DNA of 64,000 bases from Apricaphanius iberus (taxonomy: Eukaryota; Chordata; Actinopteri; Cyprinodontiformes; Aphaniidae). This document shows, piece after piece, positions 53,072-64,000 of the stretch. The stretch lies in contig JAPXFQ010001133.1 of the NCBI GenBank assembly GCA_028564705.1, forward strand, positions 1,550,001 to 1,614,000, written 5' to 3'. The translations under genes and the position numbers were made by a program. The notes below the pieces were generated by a model. That model had not been told where the DNA came from, did not search any database, and saw only the letters and a program-made list of their open reading frames with translations. How positions within the stretch are numbered: the stretch's first letter is position 1; every line of letters begins with the position of its first letter.

Positions 53072-53589
53072 TATTCAGCTGAATTCCAAGTTAACACTAT
53101 TTAATAAATAATAAAAAAAGTGTTTAAATCCAATATCTCTCACGTGGCTTACAACTGTCCTGCAGCTGCTTTAACTCTAAATATGACTCCTTTAAATGAA
53201 CTATAATTCTGTTTTATGTTTTATTTTACTTCATTTTCTAACAAAAAGCATGGACATTTTCCAACTAAAGACTTACAAATATTATACAGATCTATTTTTT
53301 TAGCTCTAATTAAGTTCCTTAATGTGAAATCAGGAAATATATCTCAGGGGTGTGGCTATGGGTGGGTCTGGGGGGCCTTAGGCCCACTCAAAAAAATCCC
53401 TTTCTTATGATGAATTAAAACAAATTGTATTTTTAATTATGTTTTATTTTTGAAGAGTGTCACTTAAAGTCATCAATAAAAAAAAGCAAACTGGAGGTGA
53501 CAAATCTATCTTTGCAAGACTTTACGTCATTGTCTGTTTGAATAAGGTTTGAACTCTCCAGGCAAGCTAAGGATAGATATGAGATTGCT
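53072..53589. other. Intergenic DNA with fragment of a TCAGGGG repeat
   Basis: The stretch TCAGGGGTGTGGCTATGGGT (53344) resembles the end at 44829. No other feature. Confidence 0.35.
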
Positions 53590-53928
53590 TTGTGTAAGTC
53601 AAACTTCGGAACCAAAGGCGGCCCACACCAAAGAGACGATTTGCAATTGAAAAGATCAAGGATCCGACCACCACCTAATGCTTTCAATTTAGAGCTACAA
53701 AATCATTTCGCCCTCTTTGGAGAACTGGAAGACGTGGAAGAACTCTTGATTGACCTCAGGGATGCCACCACGGAGTTGATCCAAAACACCATCGGTAGAT
53801 GCCGAGGAAAGAGAAGTGAACAGTGGATCCAAGGAAGATCATGGAAACTGATTAATGAAAGAAACAACATGAAGCTCAAACGGGACCAGGCTAAAACTGA
53901 ACAAGCCAGAGAGGATGGAAATCTATAG
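53590..53928 (+). pseudogene. LINE ORF2 fragment (post-endonuclease region)
   Basis: An open 112-codon frame reads RDDLQLKRSRIRPPPNAF, then LEDVEELLIDLRDATTELI and SWKLINERNNMKLKRDQAK, ending in a stop. It resembles the linker after the endonuclease in RTE/L1-like fish LINEs (WKLIEERK type phrase). No endonuclease or reverse transcriptase flanks it. Isolated relic, not a host gene as far as I can see. Confidence 0.55.
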
Positions 53929-54673
53929 CAAATCTATTGAAGCAGCCGTGGACCAGTGGAAATAATGTCATTTCAATAATATTTATACGGTCCATCATTT
54001 TTTACTGGTTTATTTTATTGCTTTTAAGCGTTACATACAGTATGCAATGATGTTACAGGTTGTAGTGAAACAGCTTCACAAATACTGTCCAGTTTAGAGG
54101 ATAAAGACCTATTTTGTTCTACATGTTTTCTTTAAAAAATATTCTTTAGATATTATACTAACTTGATATAAACAGACATCTTTTTAATTCTTATGGTCTT
54201 GGAAGAGACACAAAATTCTATGTTGAAGCTGAACATAAAAAATTAGATCCCAAAAAAGCTAACCCACATTTTTAGATATAACAAAAAAGCTCATGCAAAC
54301 TACAAACCGAGCCTGACATGAGCACTGATACAGATTACTGAACCCGTTTTTAAGTCAGGGTCAGGGGAGTGAGACGGAGTCCAACAGCAGGGGGGAATGT
54401 ATGCCCACTCAACACAGGGGGGCGCTAACTCCTCACCGACAGCACATTCCTGTTAGTTTTAACACACATCATAAATGCAGCTTGAGAAAACCAAAAATTA
54501 GATTCAATGCCACGAGACTGGCTGGAGTTTGTAACGCAGCCAATCCAGGAGAACCATTTATTTTCATTTTTGGCAGTTATAAGAATTTAGGAGACAAATA
54601 TATTTGTTTTATGCATAACCTGCTTTACATGGACTGCAGGAAAGTGACATTTTTCACCTGCTGAGTTTAAGAA
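53929..54673. other. Intergenic DNA
   Basis: Nothing recognised; AT-rich. Confidence 0.4.
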
Positions 54674-54683
54674 AACATCTTTA

Positions 54684-55336
54684 CGGCCAGAATTTGTGAC
54701 ATAACAAACTGAATTTGAATTAATTCAGTTTGAATTTGCATCACTGAAATGCTCAAATTGAATAAATGCTTTTAAAAACTCAATCTTAATGATCCTACTT
54801 TAAAATCCAAATTTTAGTTTGGAAATGACTGTCACGAAATTGAAATATAATTTTATATTTAGAAAGTGAATTTATTTGCTTTAAAACTGTATTTTATCTT
54901 ATTGCTAATCCAGCTCTCAAACGTTCAGTTTCCCTTCAACAATTCAATTTCAGTTCTTAAATCCAGTTTTTTAGGTCACACATCAGGGACCTCAAGAAGC
55001 TACTGAGCAAGCAGTAACAGACCCAGTGTGTGACATAAAAAACTGAATTTAAGAGTCGAAATTGAATTATTGAAGTGAAACTTAGAGCTGAATTTTCAAT
55101 GGGATGAAATAGAGTTTTAATGCAAATAAATACATTTTTAAAACAACCAAATCAATTTCAGTTTAGTGACAATCATTTTCTAAACTAAACAAAAAATTGG
55201 ATTTCAAATTAGGACAATTCAGATTCAGTTTTTCAAAGCCTTTGTTCAATTTGAGCATTTCAGATTCATTTTGAGTGATGCAAATTCAAACTGAACTAAT
55301 TCAAATTCATTTTGTGATAGCACGAATTTCTGCCCG
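54684..55336. mobile_element. Foldback / Mutator-like MITE with about 100-bp TIRs
   Basis: The left arm (CGGCCAGAATTTGTGACATA, then AATTCAGTTTGAATTTGCAT and AATGCTCAAATTGAA) pairs with the right arm (reverse complement CGGGCAGAAATTCGTG, GTTCAGTTTGAATTTGCATC, AATGCTCAAATTGAA) over about 100 bases. Flanks AACATCTTT (54674-54682) and AACATCTGT (55337-55345) are a 9-bp duplication with one mismatch. Long TIRs with 9-bp duplications suit the Mutator superfamily. The inside is rich in GAATTT / AAATTC, so the whole copy folds on itself. Confidence 0.8.
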
Positions 55337-55345
55337 AACATCTGT

Positions 55346-56159
55346 TCCCAGTTAGTCTGGAGTATTGAGATCCTTTGGAGCTGCTATAAACCAGATGGAA
55401 CCTTGATTTTCCTCTTAGTTTGCTCAGTTTGTTTATCAGTTTTTGTCCACACCTCCTCGGATTGGTCTCACGTCGGTCTGGGATTCATGCATCTGGTTGT
55501 TCATCAACTGGTGAGGCAAGCAAACGATTCTGTGGTTTGGTTTCCTGTTCCAGCCTCAGTCACAGAATCTTTTAAAAGACTCCTGTCTTGGTTCTGTGGA
55601 CCCTGCTGGGCACTCATCCAGACTGCCCTCTGCTCCATCCACCCTCCTGCTTTCCTGCTTCAGTCTGTTGGAACACACATGTAGGCTGACACTGGTTATT
55701 ATGTGTCACAAACACTCGGCACACATCCGACTGATGCCCAGAGTAGCTCGCAGACCTGCCAGTAATGTCATGTTTTATCGTCATCCCCATTTTGAGCTGG
55801 GGGGGTCACAGGGACACCAAATACAGATATAAGGTGAATCGAAAACACTGATGAAACAAATACCACTGCTCTGTCTCAAAGCGTACAGAAAGCTTTCTGT
55901 ATCACAGACTGCAGTGAGAGGCATGCAGGTTCAGGTCCCCCGCATTCAGTGGGACCTGAACCCGTCGAAGCTGCATTCCCACTGCAAACGGAGCCGATAA
56001 AAGGTGAATGCCTTGCTGGAGAAGCAGCAAAGACGTACTATTTCAGTGAAGGAAAGTTGGAGCTGATTGCTGCTTAGCCAAACTGGAAAGGACGAGCCGA
56101 TGTCCAGCCAAAGGTGAGCTACCGGTGTGTCCAACAGCCATGAGGCCACTGTTAGCTAC
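55346..56159. other. Intergenic DNA
   Basis: Short ORFs (for example 55403-55684) lack splice context and known homology. Nothing else recognised. Confidence 0.4.
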
Positions 56160-56690
56160 CGCAGCCTATTGTTAGCCTGCTGGCTAACATCTTTTGGGCC
56201 TCCCCTCATCATCCATGGAGAAACCTAGAGAAGTTCATTGTCCAATAAGGTCTCTCTGGGCAGAGGCAAGATTAGTAACTAAGATAACTTAGATTTAAGG
56301 GTGTGAGTTTTACTGTTTGTTACCTTGTGTAAGATTTCATCTGCTATCTGTTTGGGTAAACCAGGCCGTTCATCCTGAAGTTCTAACTAGTGTTTTCAAA
56401 GAGTTTCCGACCAAGAGTCATTCTAAATCCAGTAATCTGAGTTACTCAATGCAACAGAAGTTTTCTTTTTCTCTGTTTAATGTTTAATAAATATATTAGA
56501 GTGGCTCTAAAAATCACCACGTGGGTTAGACGCAAGCTACACGCATCTTGCCTTCGGGCCAGTATTTCATAAACAACAAAGATTTCTATTGACGGTGTTC
56601 AAAATAGAGATTGGTTTAAAGTCGACTGTTTAAACAAAGGAAACTTAACCACTTAGCCGTGTTTGAAACCGCCATCAATGCATCATCTCT
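56160..56690 (+). repeat. Dispersed repeat B, right copy
   Basis: Aligns with 11845-12240 in the same orientation: TTGTTAGCCTGCT, CCAATAAGGTCT, GGGCAGAGGCAAGATTAGTA, TTTTACTGTTTGTTAC, CATCTGCTATCTGTTTGGGTA and, at the end, GTGTTTGAAACCGCC.ATC.ATGCATC. This copy is about 130 bp longer because of internal insertions. Confidence 0.6.
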
Positions 56691-58104
56691 AAAACTGTCT
56701 CTCTGCCTGCCTGTGTGAGGTTTCAGAGCTTATATCAGACTGAGATACTGTACAATCATAACAATAATAATAAGTCCTTCAGTTAAACCATTGTAGTGAA
56801 ACATCCATAAGTCTTCACTGAGTTCCCAGAATTATGCCATATTTACTATTCATTTGTAATCACTAAACAGAACTAATCTTGAAATACTTTTCCCATAACA
56901 GAACAGTTTCAGGAACTGCTGATGAAGCTGGAGAAGTTCTCTTCTACCAGCAGCGTCTCCAAACCAAACCAGATTAAAGGCTGGAGACGAAATCCTCGTT
57001 TTGCTCGGCTTGTTTAGACTCAACCGCAGCCATTCATGACTCACAGGGCCAACCTTTAAGTTGATCCACTTAGCTTAGTTAGCCTTACAAACACTGTTTA
57101 TATCCTCATCTGTGCTTTAGGACCAGCACATCTGCAACCATTCAAATATTTACCCCTTCATGCACCGAAGGAATGGAGAGAGAGGCTTCAAGGGACGTCT
57201 GGGCAGGACAATCCAACAGAGTGAGTAATGAGACCAGTTAGGATCACAGCAACCATTAGCTACACTATGGACTGTGAGGGTTTGGTCCAATCAACTATGC
57301 ATTTAATTTATGAGCTGGATGCTGAGAAAAAAATCAGAAAATGTATACTTCAAGGTGGGAATTTGCTCATAAAGCAAATTCATTCATTTATTTTAAAACA
57401 TCAGATCGTCAACCGATTTAGAAAAAGGAATTTAATTAGTTAAATATAAAAAGTAATACAAGAAATTCGAGTTGGCTCCCTTGTTAGGTGTTGAATGTAA
57501 CACTTTTTTTTAGAAAAGGGGTTCGGTTTTATTTGCCACAACCAGCCAACAGGATCATAAAATATCTGAGCAAAAACATGTCTGACAACGAGAAGTAGAT
57601 TAAAATGTGTCTAAAAGCAACACATCTCCTCATCTGAAGTTATGGACATCTTTAAGTCTGGATCACAAGCGGCGTTATCCAGAAATGGTTCTGGTCAAAG
57701 GTCTATCTACATGTTTTGAAACTTTTTTTTAATTGGTCACATTACCCAGGGGCAAATTTTTTTATTTTTCTACTATGTGATTTTTTTTTATTTATGAAAT
57801 ACAAACGTGTAAAAAGACATACATTATTGCTTGAAATAAAATATAAAAAAAAATACAAAAATTTACACATTTTTATTCTGTTTTTATGGAACAATATTTT
57901 TTTTCCGAGCCGTCATTAAACGCATCATCCACATATGTGCGTCTGGTGAATGAGAGCTGAATGTTCAGCAAACCAGTAAAAGATACAATGATTTTCTGTT
58001 TTTACTAAACAAACTTTACATTGAGCTGTTTTTGAATGCAGATAATATTTGCTAAATGATTGGTTAATATATACCAATATATTGTGTTAAGCTAATTATT
58101 GTTG
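56691..58104. other. Intergenic DNA
   Basis: AT-rich with T(8-9) tracts at 57505, 57725 and 57785. No gene or matched repeat. Confidence 0.4.
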
Positions 58105-58465
58105 CCTGTTACATCCAATGGCCGCTGGCTGCTCTGCTTTGTGACCGCATACCATGGAGGCCGCCATTGCTCCTCCATTGCTGTAGTACCTCCATTTGGC
58201 CGCTAGGCCCCCATTGAAAAGCATTGCACTTTAGACACGTTAAAAACAACTTTAATGCCTGGTGCCCCAATGTTTTAAACTTTCTATGGCTAGATATTCT
58301 TCCTGAGATAACGCTGGGCTCATAAAAAACCTGGGCACCAGGCTGGTTTTCGTAAGATAATTTTTTTAAATCTTGCATAATTAATGAGGTGGCCGAGCCA
58401 AGTTTAGCATCAGAGCTAAAGACGCGGGAGCAGAATGGGCGTGATTACGACCGAACTACACGCCC
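58105..58465. repeat. Dispersed repeat A, right copy (inverted)
   Basis: Reverse complement of 704-1055; shared phrases are CCATACCATGGAGGCCGCCA (or its complement), AAAGTTGTTTTTAACGTGTC and GCGTGATTACGACCGAAC. Here the sequence passes through GACCGAACTACACGCCC where the left copy has the Rex3-like insert. Confidence 0.7.
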
Positions 58466-59049
58466 ATACACGCCCCACGAGGGCGGAGTCTACAGTGAAG
58501 ACCCCGCCCCTATGCCCTTTTTAGGAACATGCTTCGTCAGAGCTGGGGAGGAGTAGTCTGTGAATCCGCCATGAATTCCCCCATGAAAGTCATTCTGGTA
58601 AACGGGGAGGAGTGAGGAGGCGCTGTCTATTCTTTTTTACAGTCTATGGTTACATCCTACTGAGTGCGAGAAAATGATAAGAATAGCTCAGTTTTTCTTT
58701 ATTAACAATATAAACAAAATAAATTTTACGTAAGAGAAAAACTAATTACATATTTTACATATGAGTATTTCTCAGCATCTAAATTCCAAACAAATTAAAG
58801 GTGAATTTAACTAAACAAACATGTTTTAGTTCCTGTTTCTTTGAGTTCAGGTATTGCCGTCTGTCTGTAGGTGGAAACTTTTGTTTGCCTTAGTTATACA
58901 TACAGATCATCTCATAAAGACACTGTATTGATATTTATTACTTTATTTTGTATTAGTAAATCACTAAAAAAAACCCCACATCTTATGAAATACTGTTTGT
59001 AAAAAAAAAACTTTAAAAAATATATATATTTTTCCGTTATTTCATAAAT
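58466..59049. other. Intergenic DNA
   Basis: A GC-rich stretch (58470-58625) then AT-rich DNA; TTTTTTACAGTCTATGG (58635) also occurs near 3197. No gene. Confidence 0.4.
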
Positions 59050-59077
59050 ACCTTGCATTGGTGAAAAAAACACAAAA

Positions 59078-60335
59078 GCATGTAGCGACAGTGGAGAGGA
59101 AAAACTCACCTTTAACAGGAAGAAACCTCTGTCAGAACCAGAACCAGAACCTGGCTCAGTACAAGTGGTCATCTGCCATAACCGTCTGGGGGTCTGAGAA
59201 GACAGAGAAGAGACAGCATGGAGGATGCTCTGTGACTTTGAGCATCATCTGGACCAACGCTCCCCATCCAGCAGGGGGCGTTATAGCTGAGCAGGGTATC
59301 AGACCATTTGGAGCTTCTATGGGGAGAAAAACACTGAGAGAAAACTGGGTTAACAATCACATTAAAATCAGAAAAAATATATCTGGAGAGTAGTAGAAAA
59401 GAAAAGTAGAAGGTGTGTTAGGGTCAGTTTAGTCTGAAAAAGGATAACTTTTTTCCTAAATCATAAGTCTATTAGCAATGTACGGTGTGAGGGAGATGGA
59501 GTTGAGGAGGGCTGCCGGACCGGGCTGAACACTCCATCTCCCTCTACTCCCTGCCTGGAAATCCAGGAGGAAAGAAGGAGGTAAGTGGGTAAGTATTATA
59601 GTGCTTATGCATCTCTCCTTGCTCACAGGACTGCATCCTCTCCAGAATCTATGTATTAGAGAGATAATATTATTGGTAAGTGATATAACTGGAGTAGATA
59701 AAGGCCCGCTCTTCCGAAGACTCTGGCATTATCTTTGTCCATCACTTTCTAGCCTTAAAACCTGGTGTAAATCTTTTTCTGTCCTGATTCATGATTCAAC
59801 CTTTGTTCAATTCTCTAATCATTTTATTCTGGCAAATTAATACATTACTGTTAGAAATCGGAGAGAGATTATAAGGTCTAGTGTCTATATAAGTAACTAT
59901 AAACTTTATCAAAAAGGAAGGTTTTAAGCCTAGTCTTAAAAACAGACAGAGTATCTGCTTCATGGACTAAAACTAGGAGCTGGTTCCACAGGAGAGGAGC
60001 CTGATAACTAAAAGATCTGCCTCCTATTCTACTTTTTGAAATCCTAGGAACTACCAGTAGACCTGCATTCTGAGAACAAAGTTCTCTGTTAGGAACATAT
60101 GGAACAATCAGATCTCTGATGTACGATGGAGCTGATTATTAAGAGCTTTATAAGTAAGGAAGAGGATCTTAAACTCTATTCTGGATTTAACAGGGAGCCA
60201 ATAGAGAGAAGCCATAACAGGAGAAATGTGATCTCTCTGTTTAATATTCATCAGAACTCTTGCTGCAGCATTTTGGATCAACTGAAGGCTTTTAATTACA
60301 TTTTATGGACTTCCTGATAATAAGGAATTACAGTA
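59078..60335 (-). repeat. Dispersed repeat C, longer minus-strand copy
   Basis: 59078-59480 is the inverse of 18998-19420 (ACTCACCTTTAACAGGAAGA, CCCATCCAGCAGGGGGCGTT, AACTGGGTTAACAATCACAT). It continues to about 60335 with sequence missing from the truncated copy at 19 kb, for example GGAGCTGGTTCCACAGGAGA and GGGAGCCAATAGAGAGAAGC. The shape fits a retro-repeat with 5' truncation of some copies. No long ORF, class unknown. Confidence 0.55.
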
Positions 60336-60338
60336 GAC

Positions 60339-60920
60339 TGTTGGGTTCTGCAGGGGAGTGGTTTTCTTCTCCTTCACAGGGTGGCAGGTTGAGGGCCCAC
60401 TGCTATTCAACACCACCAATCTCACGGTCCTAAAGGAGAGCGGCTTCCCTGAATCAGATCCAGATGGTTACCGCTTCTATTGTGGTACTCTCTAGCTGTC
60501 AGTGCTGCATACCTTGTGTACTCCTTGTCCTGACTCATTTTCATCTCTTCCTTCCTCTCCAGTGAATCCACGCTGAACTCGCTCAGAACCAGACTCACCT
60601 GAGGAATCTGATTGTAGCTGCTCCGTTGGGCCTTGCGCCTGGGTGCGTCACACCCACCACTCAGCTGCTGCCTGTCCGCCCTGAATTACCTGCTGGAACT
60701 CTCCTATCTGGAAACCACCACACCCACAGTTGGAACCCCGCTGTATCCTCCTCAGCTGACCTCAACCCGCAGACTTTCCTCCGTTGATCCGGTCCCCCTC
60801 CCTGCTGTCGCAGATCGACGCCCCGCCACTCTCTCCTGCACTTTCTACTGTTGAATAAATCCGTTAAAACTGTTTGGGTGTCCGTAGTTGTTGCTTGCCT
60901 TAGAGTCCTAGAAACATCGC
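60339..60920 (+). promoter_or_regulatory. 5' LTR / leader region of Ty3/Gypsy element
   Basis: DNA between repeat C and gag. A TGTTGGGTTCTG start at 60339 is a possible LTR start and AATAAA at 60854-60859 a possible poly(A) signal. I could not identify the LTR end or a primer-binding site, and the 3' LTR is outside the window, so limits are guesses. Confidence 0.4.
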
Positions 60921-60923
60921 ATT

Positions 60924-61934
60924 ATGACAGAACCAACTGGCCAATCGGACTCTGCAGCACAACTACGGACCGCTCTGTCTGAACAGGGCGTCCTCCTGGG
61001 CCGACACGACGCCGCAATTAATGGCGTGCTGCATCAGCAGAACTCCATACTCCAGCACTTACACCAAATGACAAATCAGATTCAGATTTTGCAGGACAGG
61101 ATTTCCCCCGCTAACCCAGCTCCGGCTCCGGCTCCTGTTCCAGCCCCTGCGCCTGCTCCTACTTCGGCTTCCTCCGCTCCTCCGCTGCCTCGTGACGTCA
61201 TCATGCCCGTTCCCGAACAATACTCAGGTGAGCTGGGGAAAAGCAAGGGTTTTCTACTGCAATGTTCTCTAGCCTTTCGCCGCTCTCCCCGCTCATTTCC
61301 GGATGACGCCAGCAAGATTTCTTTTATTGTAGGACTGTTAAAGGATCGAGCACTTAGATGGGCGGAGACCATAGTGGACGAAGAGAACATCAGCTCTTTA
61401 CTCTTTGATGATTTCATAGAACTCTTCAAACAGACTTTTTGTCCCAAACTTGGGGAAGAAGTTGCCTCTAAAAGAATTTGGGATTTAAGGCAGGGAAATA
61501 AGTCTGTGGCCGATTTTGCCGTTGAGTTTCGTACTCTGGGTACAGCGGCAGGTTGGAATGAACCAGCTCTTAAAGGAGCCTTCCAACATGCTCTGAATGA
61601 AAAATTAAAAGATGAGCTGGCTTGCCGAGACGAACCTGACTCCCTGGACGAATTAATTAACCTGGCCATCAAGATTGATAATCGACTTAGAACTAGATCC
61701 CGATCCTCAAATTCCCAGTCATCTCAGTTCTCCATTAGAAGGGGATCTCCCAGCCCAGATACATCCAGTCCTTCTATCCAGAATGTACCCGAGCCTATGC
61801 AGTTAGGCCGAGCCCGGCTAACCCCAGAGGAACGGCAGCGCCGTTTAGCCTCTGGCTGTTGTCTTTACTGTGGCTCTCCTCAACATTTCATCTCAGCATG
61901 TCCTATTCGCCCAAACACCCTGGCCCGCCAGTAA
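60924..61934 (+). CDS. gag: Gag of Sushi-like Ty3/Gypsy retrotransposon
   Basis: Structural protein of a retrotransposon; forms the particle and binds RNA. 336 residues, unbroken. The N-terminus (about 1-55) is Gln-rich and probably coiled; residues 58-85 are a Pro/Ala linker; the capsid-like core has [28 protein letters not shown]-type retrotransposon gag and [26 protein letters not shown] blocks (about 95-255). A single zinc knuckle [14 protein letters not shown] (Cys313, Cys316, His321, Cys326; C-X2-C-X4-H-X4-C) is followed by ten residues and a stop. The layout is like the Sushi family from which mammalian PEG10 and RTL genes derive. It overlaps pol in the -1 frame. The start is the first ATG after the leader. 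Confidence 0.9.
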   Translation: MTEPTGQSDSAAQLRTALSEQGVLLGRHDAAINGVLHQQNSILQHLHQMTNQIQILQDRISPANPAPAPAPVPAPAPAPTSASSAPPLPRDVIMPVPEQYSGELGKSKGFLLQCSLAFRRSPRSFPDDASKISFIVGLLKDRALRWAETIVDEENISSLLFDDFIELFKQTFCPKLGEEVASKRIWDLRQGNKSVADFAVEFRTLGTAAGWNEPALKGAFQHALNEKLKDELACRDEPDSLDELINLAIKIDNRLRTRSRSSNSQSSQFSIRRGSPSPDTSSPSIQNVPEPMQLGRARLTPEERQRRLASGCCLYCGSPQHFISACPIRPNTLARQ

Positions 61935-64000
61935 GTATGGGGGTTCTGGCGGGCGAATCTAAAGAGAATAATTACCTCCGGCTAAATCTTCCTGCTATTC
62001 TCACCATTCAGCAGCATTCCTATTCCTTCGAAGCCTTGGTAGACTCCGGTTCAGAGCAGAATCTCATACACCCTGTTTTAGTTGAGAAATATCAGATCCA
62101 GGTCCAGGCCTTACCTTCTCCCCTGCGGGTGGCTGCCTTAGATGGCAGTCCCATGGCCAACATTACCCATCAAACCTACCCAGTTTCCCTCCACGTCTCG
62201 GGCAACCACCAGGAGCTCATTCAATGCTTTGTGTTTCCTACTAAGGATGCCCCTCTGGTTCTTGGGTTCCCCTGGCTCCGCAAGCACAACCCCCACATTA
62301 ACTGGGCTGATGCTCGCATCGACTCATGGAGTCCTTACTGTCTAAACCAATGCCTGCAATCTGCTAAACCGGCCCTGCCCTCTGAGCAATCCCAGCCTAT
62401 TGGTGAACCTGATCTCACAAATATTCCCACTGAATACCATGATCTCCATCGGGTTTTCAGTAAAGATCTCGCCCAATCTCTCCCTCCACATCGTCCCTAT
62501 GACTGCTGTATCGACCTCCTTCCAGGAGCCCCACTTCCTTCCAGCCGGTTATTTAACATCTCGAAGCAAGAAAGGGAAACACTGGAGCAGTATATTAATG
62601 ACTCACTTAAGGCTGGTCTCATTCGTCATTCTTCTTCCCCCCTGGGCGCGGGATTCTTCTTCGTATCTAAGAAGGATAACTCTCTCCGGCCGTGTATGGA
62701 TTATAGAGGTCTTAATCAAATCACCGTAAAAAACAAATATTCTCTCCCTTTATTGTCCTCAGTTTTTGAACCTGTCCACCAAGCCTCCATCTTCTCCAAG
62801 CTCGACCTCCGCAATGCGTATCATCTCATTCGCATTCGAGAGGGTGATGAATGGAAAACGGCATTCAAAACCCACTTTGGTCATTTTGAGTATCTGGTTA
62901 TGCCCTTTGGCCTCTGCAATGCCCCCGCCACCTTTCAGAATCTGGTTAATGATGTCCTTCGGGACTATCTCAATGTGTTTGTTTTTGTCTATCTTGACGA
63001 CATTCTTATCTTCTCCAACAGCATGGATGAGCACCGCCGGCATGTCAGATTGGTCCTCCAAAGGTTGCTGGAAAACCGGCTCTTTGTCAAGGCTGAGAAG
63101 TGTCAGTTTCATGTAACATCCATTACCTTTCTTGGCTTTGTGTTTGAGGGCGGGCAGGTGAAGACGGACCCGGCTAAGATCAAGGCTGTTGAGGAATGGC
63201 CGGTTCCGAACTCCAGAAAGCAACTCCAGCGCTTTCTGGGGTTCGCTAATTTCTACCGGCGGTTCATCCGAAACTTCAGTGTCATCGCAACCCCTCTGAC
63301 CAGTCTGACCTCCACCAAACACCCATTCAGCTGGACCCCAGAGGCCGGACTTGCTTTTGTTGAGCTAAAGAGAAGGTTTGTGGATGCTCCCATTCTCATT
63401 CATCCTGACCCTTCTGCTCAATTTACAGTGGAGGTGGATGCATCTGAAACAGGTGTGGGGGCCATCCTGTCACAGCGCTCTCCCAAGGATGGCAAGCTCC
63501 ACCCGTGTGCCTTCTTCTCTAAGAAGTTTTCCCCCACCGAAAGCAGGTATGACATTGGTGACCGGGAGCTCCTGGCCATCAAACTGGCCCTTGAGGAGTG
63601 GAGACACTGGCTTGAGGGTACTGAGCTCCCAGTCATTGTCTGGACAGACCATAAAAATCTGGCTTATCTTCAGTCCGCCAAACGCCTGAATCCACGCCAG
63701 TTCCGTTGGTCTCTCTTTTTCTCCCGTTTCAACCTCAATATCACCTATCGCCCGGGTTCCAAGAACACCAAGCCAGATGCCCTCTCCAGACTCCACTCTC
63801 CAGATGACCCTTCCGAGTCTCCCGGATCCATACTCCCAGCCTCCTGCACCATCGGGTCCCTTACCTGGGATGTGGAGAGAGCCATCCAAGAGGCTCTAAC
63901 CACTGAACCAGACCCAGGAGGTGGTCCTCCCAACCGGCAGTATGTCCCCGCCTCTGTCCGGGGTCGAGCCATCCATTGGGCACACTCATCTGGCTTCTCC
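61739..64000 (+). CDS. pol: Pol of the same Ty3/Gypsy element, partial at window end
   Basis: Replication polyprotein. The frame is open from 61739 (after a stop at 61736) to the window edge with no break seen, in the -1 frame to gag. In order: aspartic protease with VDSGSEQ (62039); reverse transcriptase with [50 protein letters not shown] and [10 protein letters not shown] (62982-63010); connection [15 protein letters not shown]; RNase H with [14 protein letters not shown] and [10 protein letters not shown]; then [18 protein letters not shown] (from 63942), the entry to the integrase zinc-binding region, cut by the end. It is probably made by -1 frameshifting at CCCAAAC (61910-61916); an in-frame ATG at 61937 is an alternative. 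All catalytic residues seen so far are kept. Right end lies outside. Confidence 0.9.
61910..61916 (+). promoter_or_regulatory. Slippery heptamer for -1 gag-pol frameshift
   Basis: C CCA AAC in the gag frame fits the X-XXY-YYZ rule, six codons before the gag stop (61932-61934). Slipping by -1 enters the open pol frame at once. A downstream stimulatory structure was not assessed. Confidence 0.75.

Noticed and set aside
55910..55960. GCAGGTTCAGGTCCC as a Pol III B box
   Set aside because: Poor match and no partner A box.
60339..60920. Exact 5' LTR and primer-binding site
   Set aside because: No TG...CA pair with a tRNA-complementary site could be fixed without the 3' LTR.
61082..61672. 196-codon minus-strand ORF across gag
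   Set aside because: It is the antisense shadow of gag; its Gly/Ala/Thr run is only the reverse of the Pro/Ala linker.
62759..63322. 187-codon minus-strand ORF across the reverse transcriptase
   Set aside because: Antisense of the pol RT, whose plus-strand frame shows all catalytic motifs.

Overview
The window is vertebrate nuclear DNA, almost certainly from a teleost fish. Two intron-split genes match vertebrate families (a fast-muscle myosin essential light chain and LanC-like 1). The rest is dominated by fish-type mobile DNA: a Rex3-like LINE with a (GATG)n tail, L2/CR1-like and L1-like LINE fragments, hAT and Harbinger-like MITEs, and a Sushi-like Ty3/Gypsy element. All reading was done by eye; family names rest on remembered motifs, not on searches.

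Gene block, 4.8-16.5 kb, both genes on the minus strand. A myosin light chain gene (myl1/mylz3-like, 6 coding exons, 150 aa) has a TATA-like box, a MEF2 site and E-boxes upstream. About 2.4 kb further lies lancl1 (9 coding exons, 406 aa). Every junction I checked has GT/AG ends and a consistent phase. The order and shared orientation match my recollection of human chromosome 2q34 (MYL1, LANCL1, then CPS1). No cps1 exon was recognised to the right.

Transposon-rich intergenic DNA, 16.5-60.3 kb. The clearest structures are nested insertions: (i) a TIR element at 17061-20310 holding an L2/CR1-like LINE with an open 485-codon reverse-transcriptase ORF, a second retro-repeat and a 47-bp tandem array; an 'empty' copy lies in lancl1 intron 5. 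(ii) A 2.2-kb LINE pseudogene at 26.2-28.3 kb followed by L1-like DNA that is split by a hAT element with a perfect 8-bp duplication (30043-30939). (iii) A 387-bp Harbinger-like MITE flanked by TTA (40989-43002) split by a 1.6-kb hAT element (41120-42738). Others include a long-TIR foldback element (54684-55336), two further Harbinger-like MITEs, Tol2-like ends and two CATGTG-rich arrays in opposite orientation. One exon-like open segment at 43224-43417 could belong to an unknown secreted protein.

Right end, 60.3-64.0 kb. A Ty3/Gypsy element with an open gag and an open pol that runs off the window. Gag and pol overlap in the -1 frame, with a canonical CCCAAAC slippery heptamer just before the gag stop.

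The two host genes are not an operon; their adjacency is conserved synteny. I found no CRISPR array, rRNA or convincing tRNA gene.
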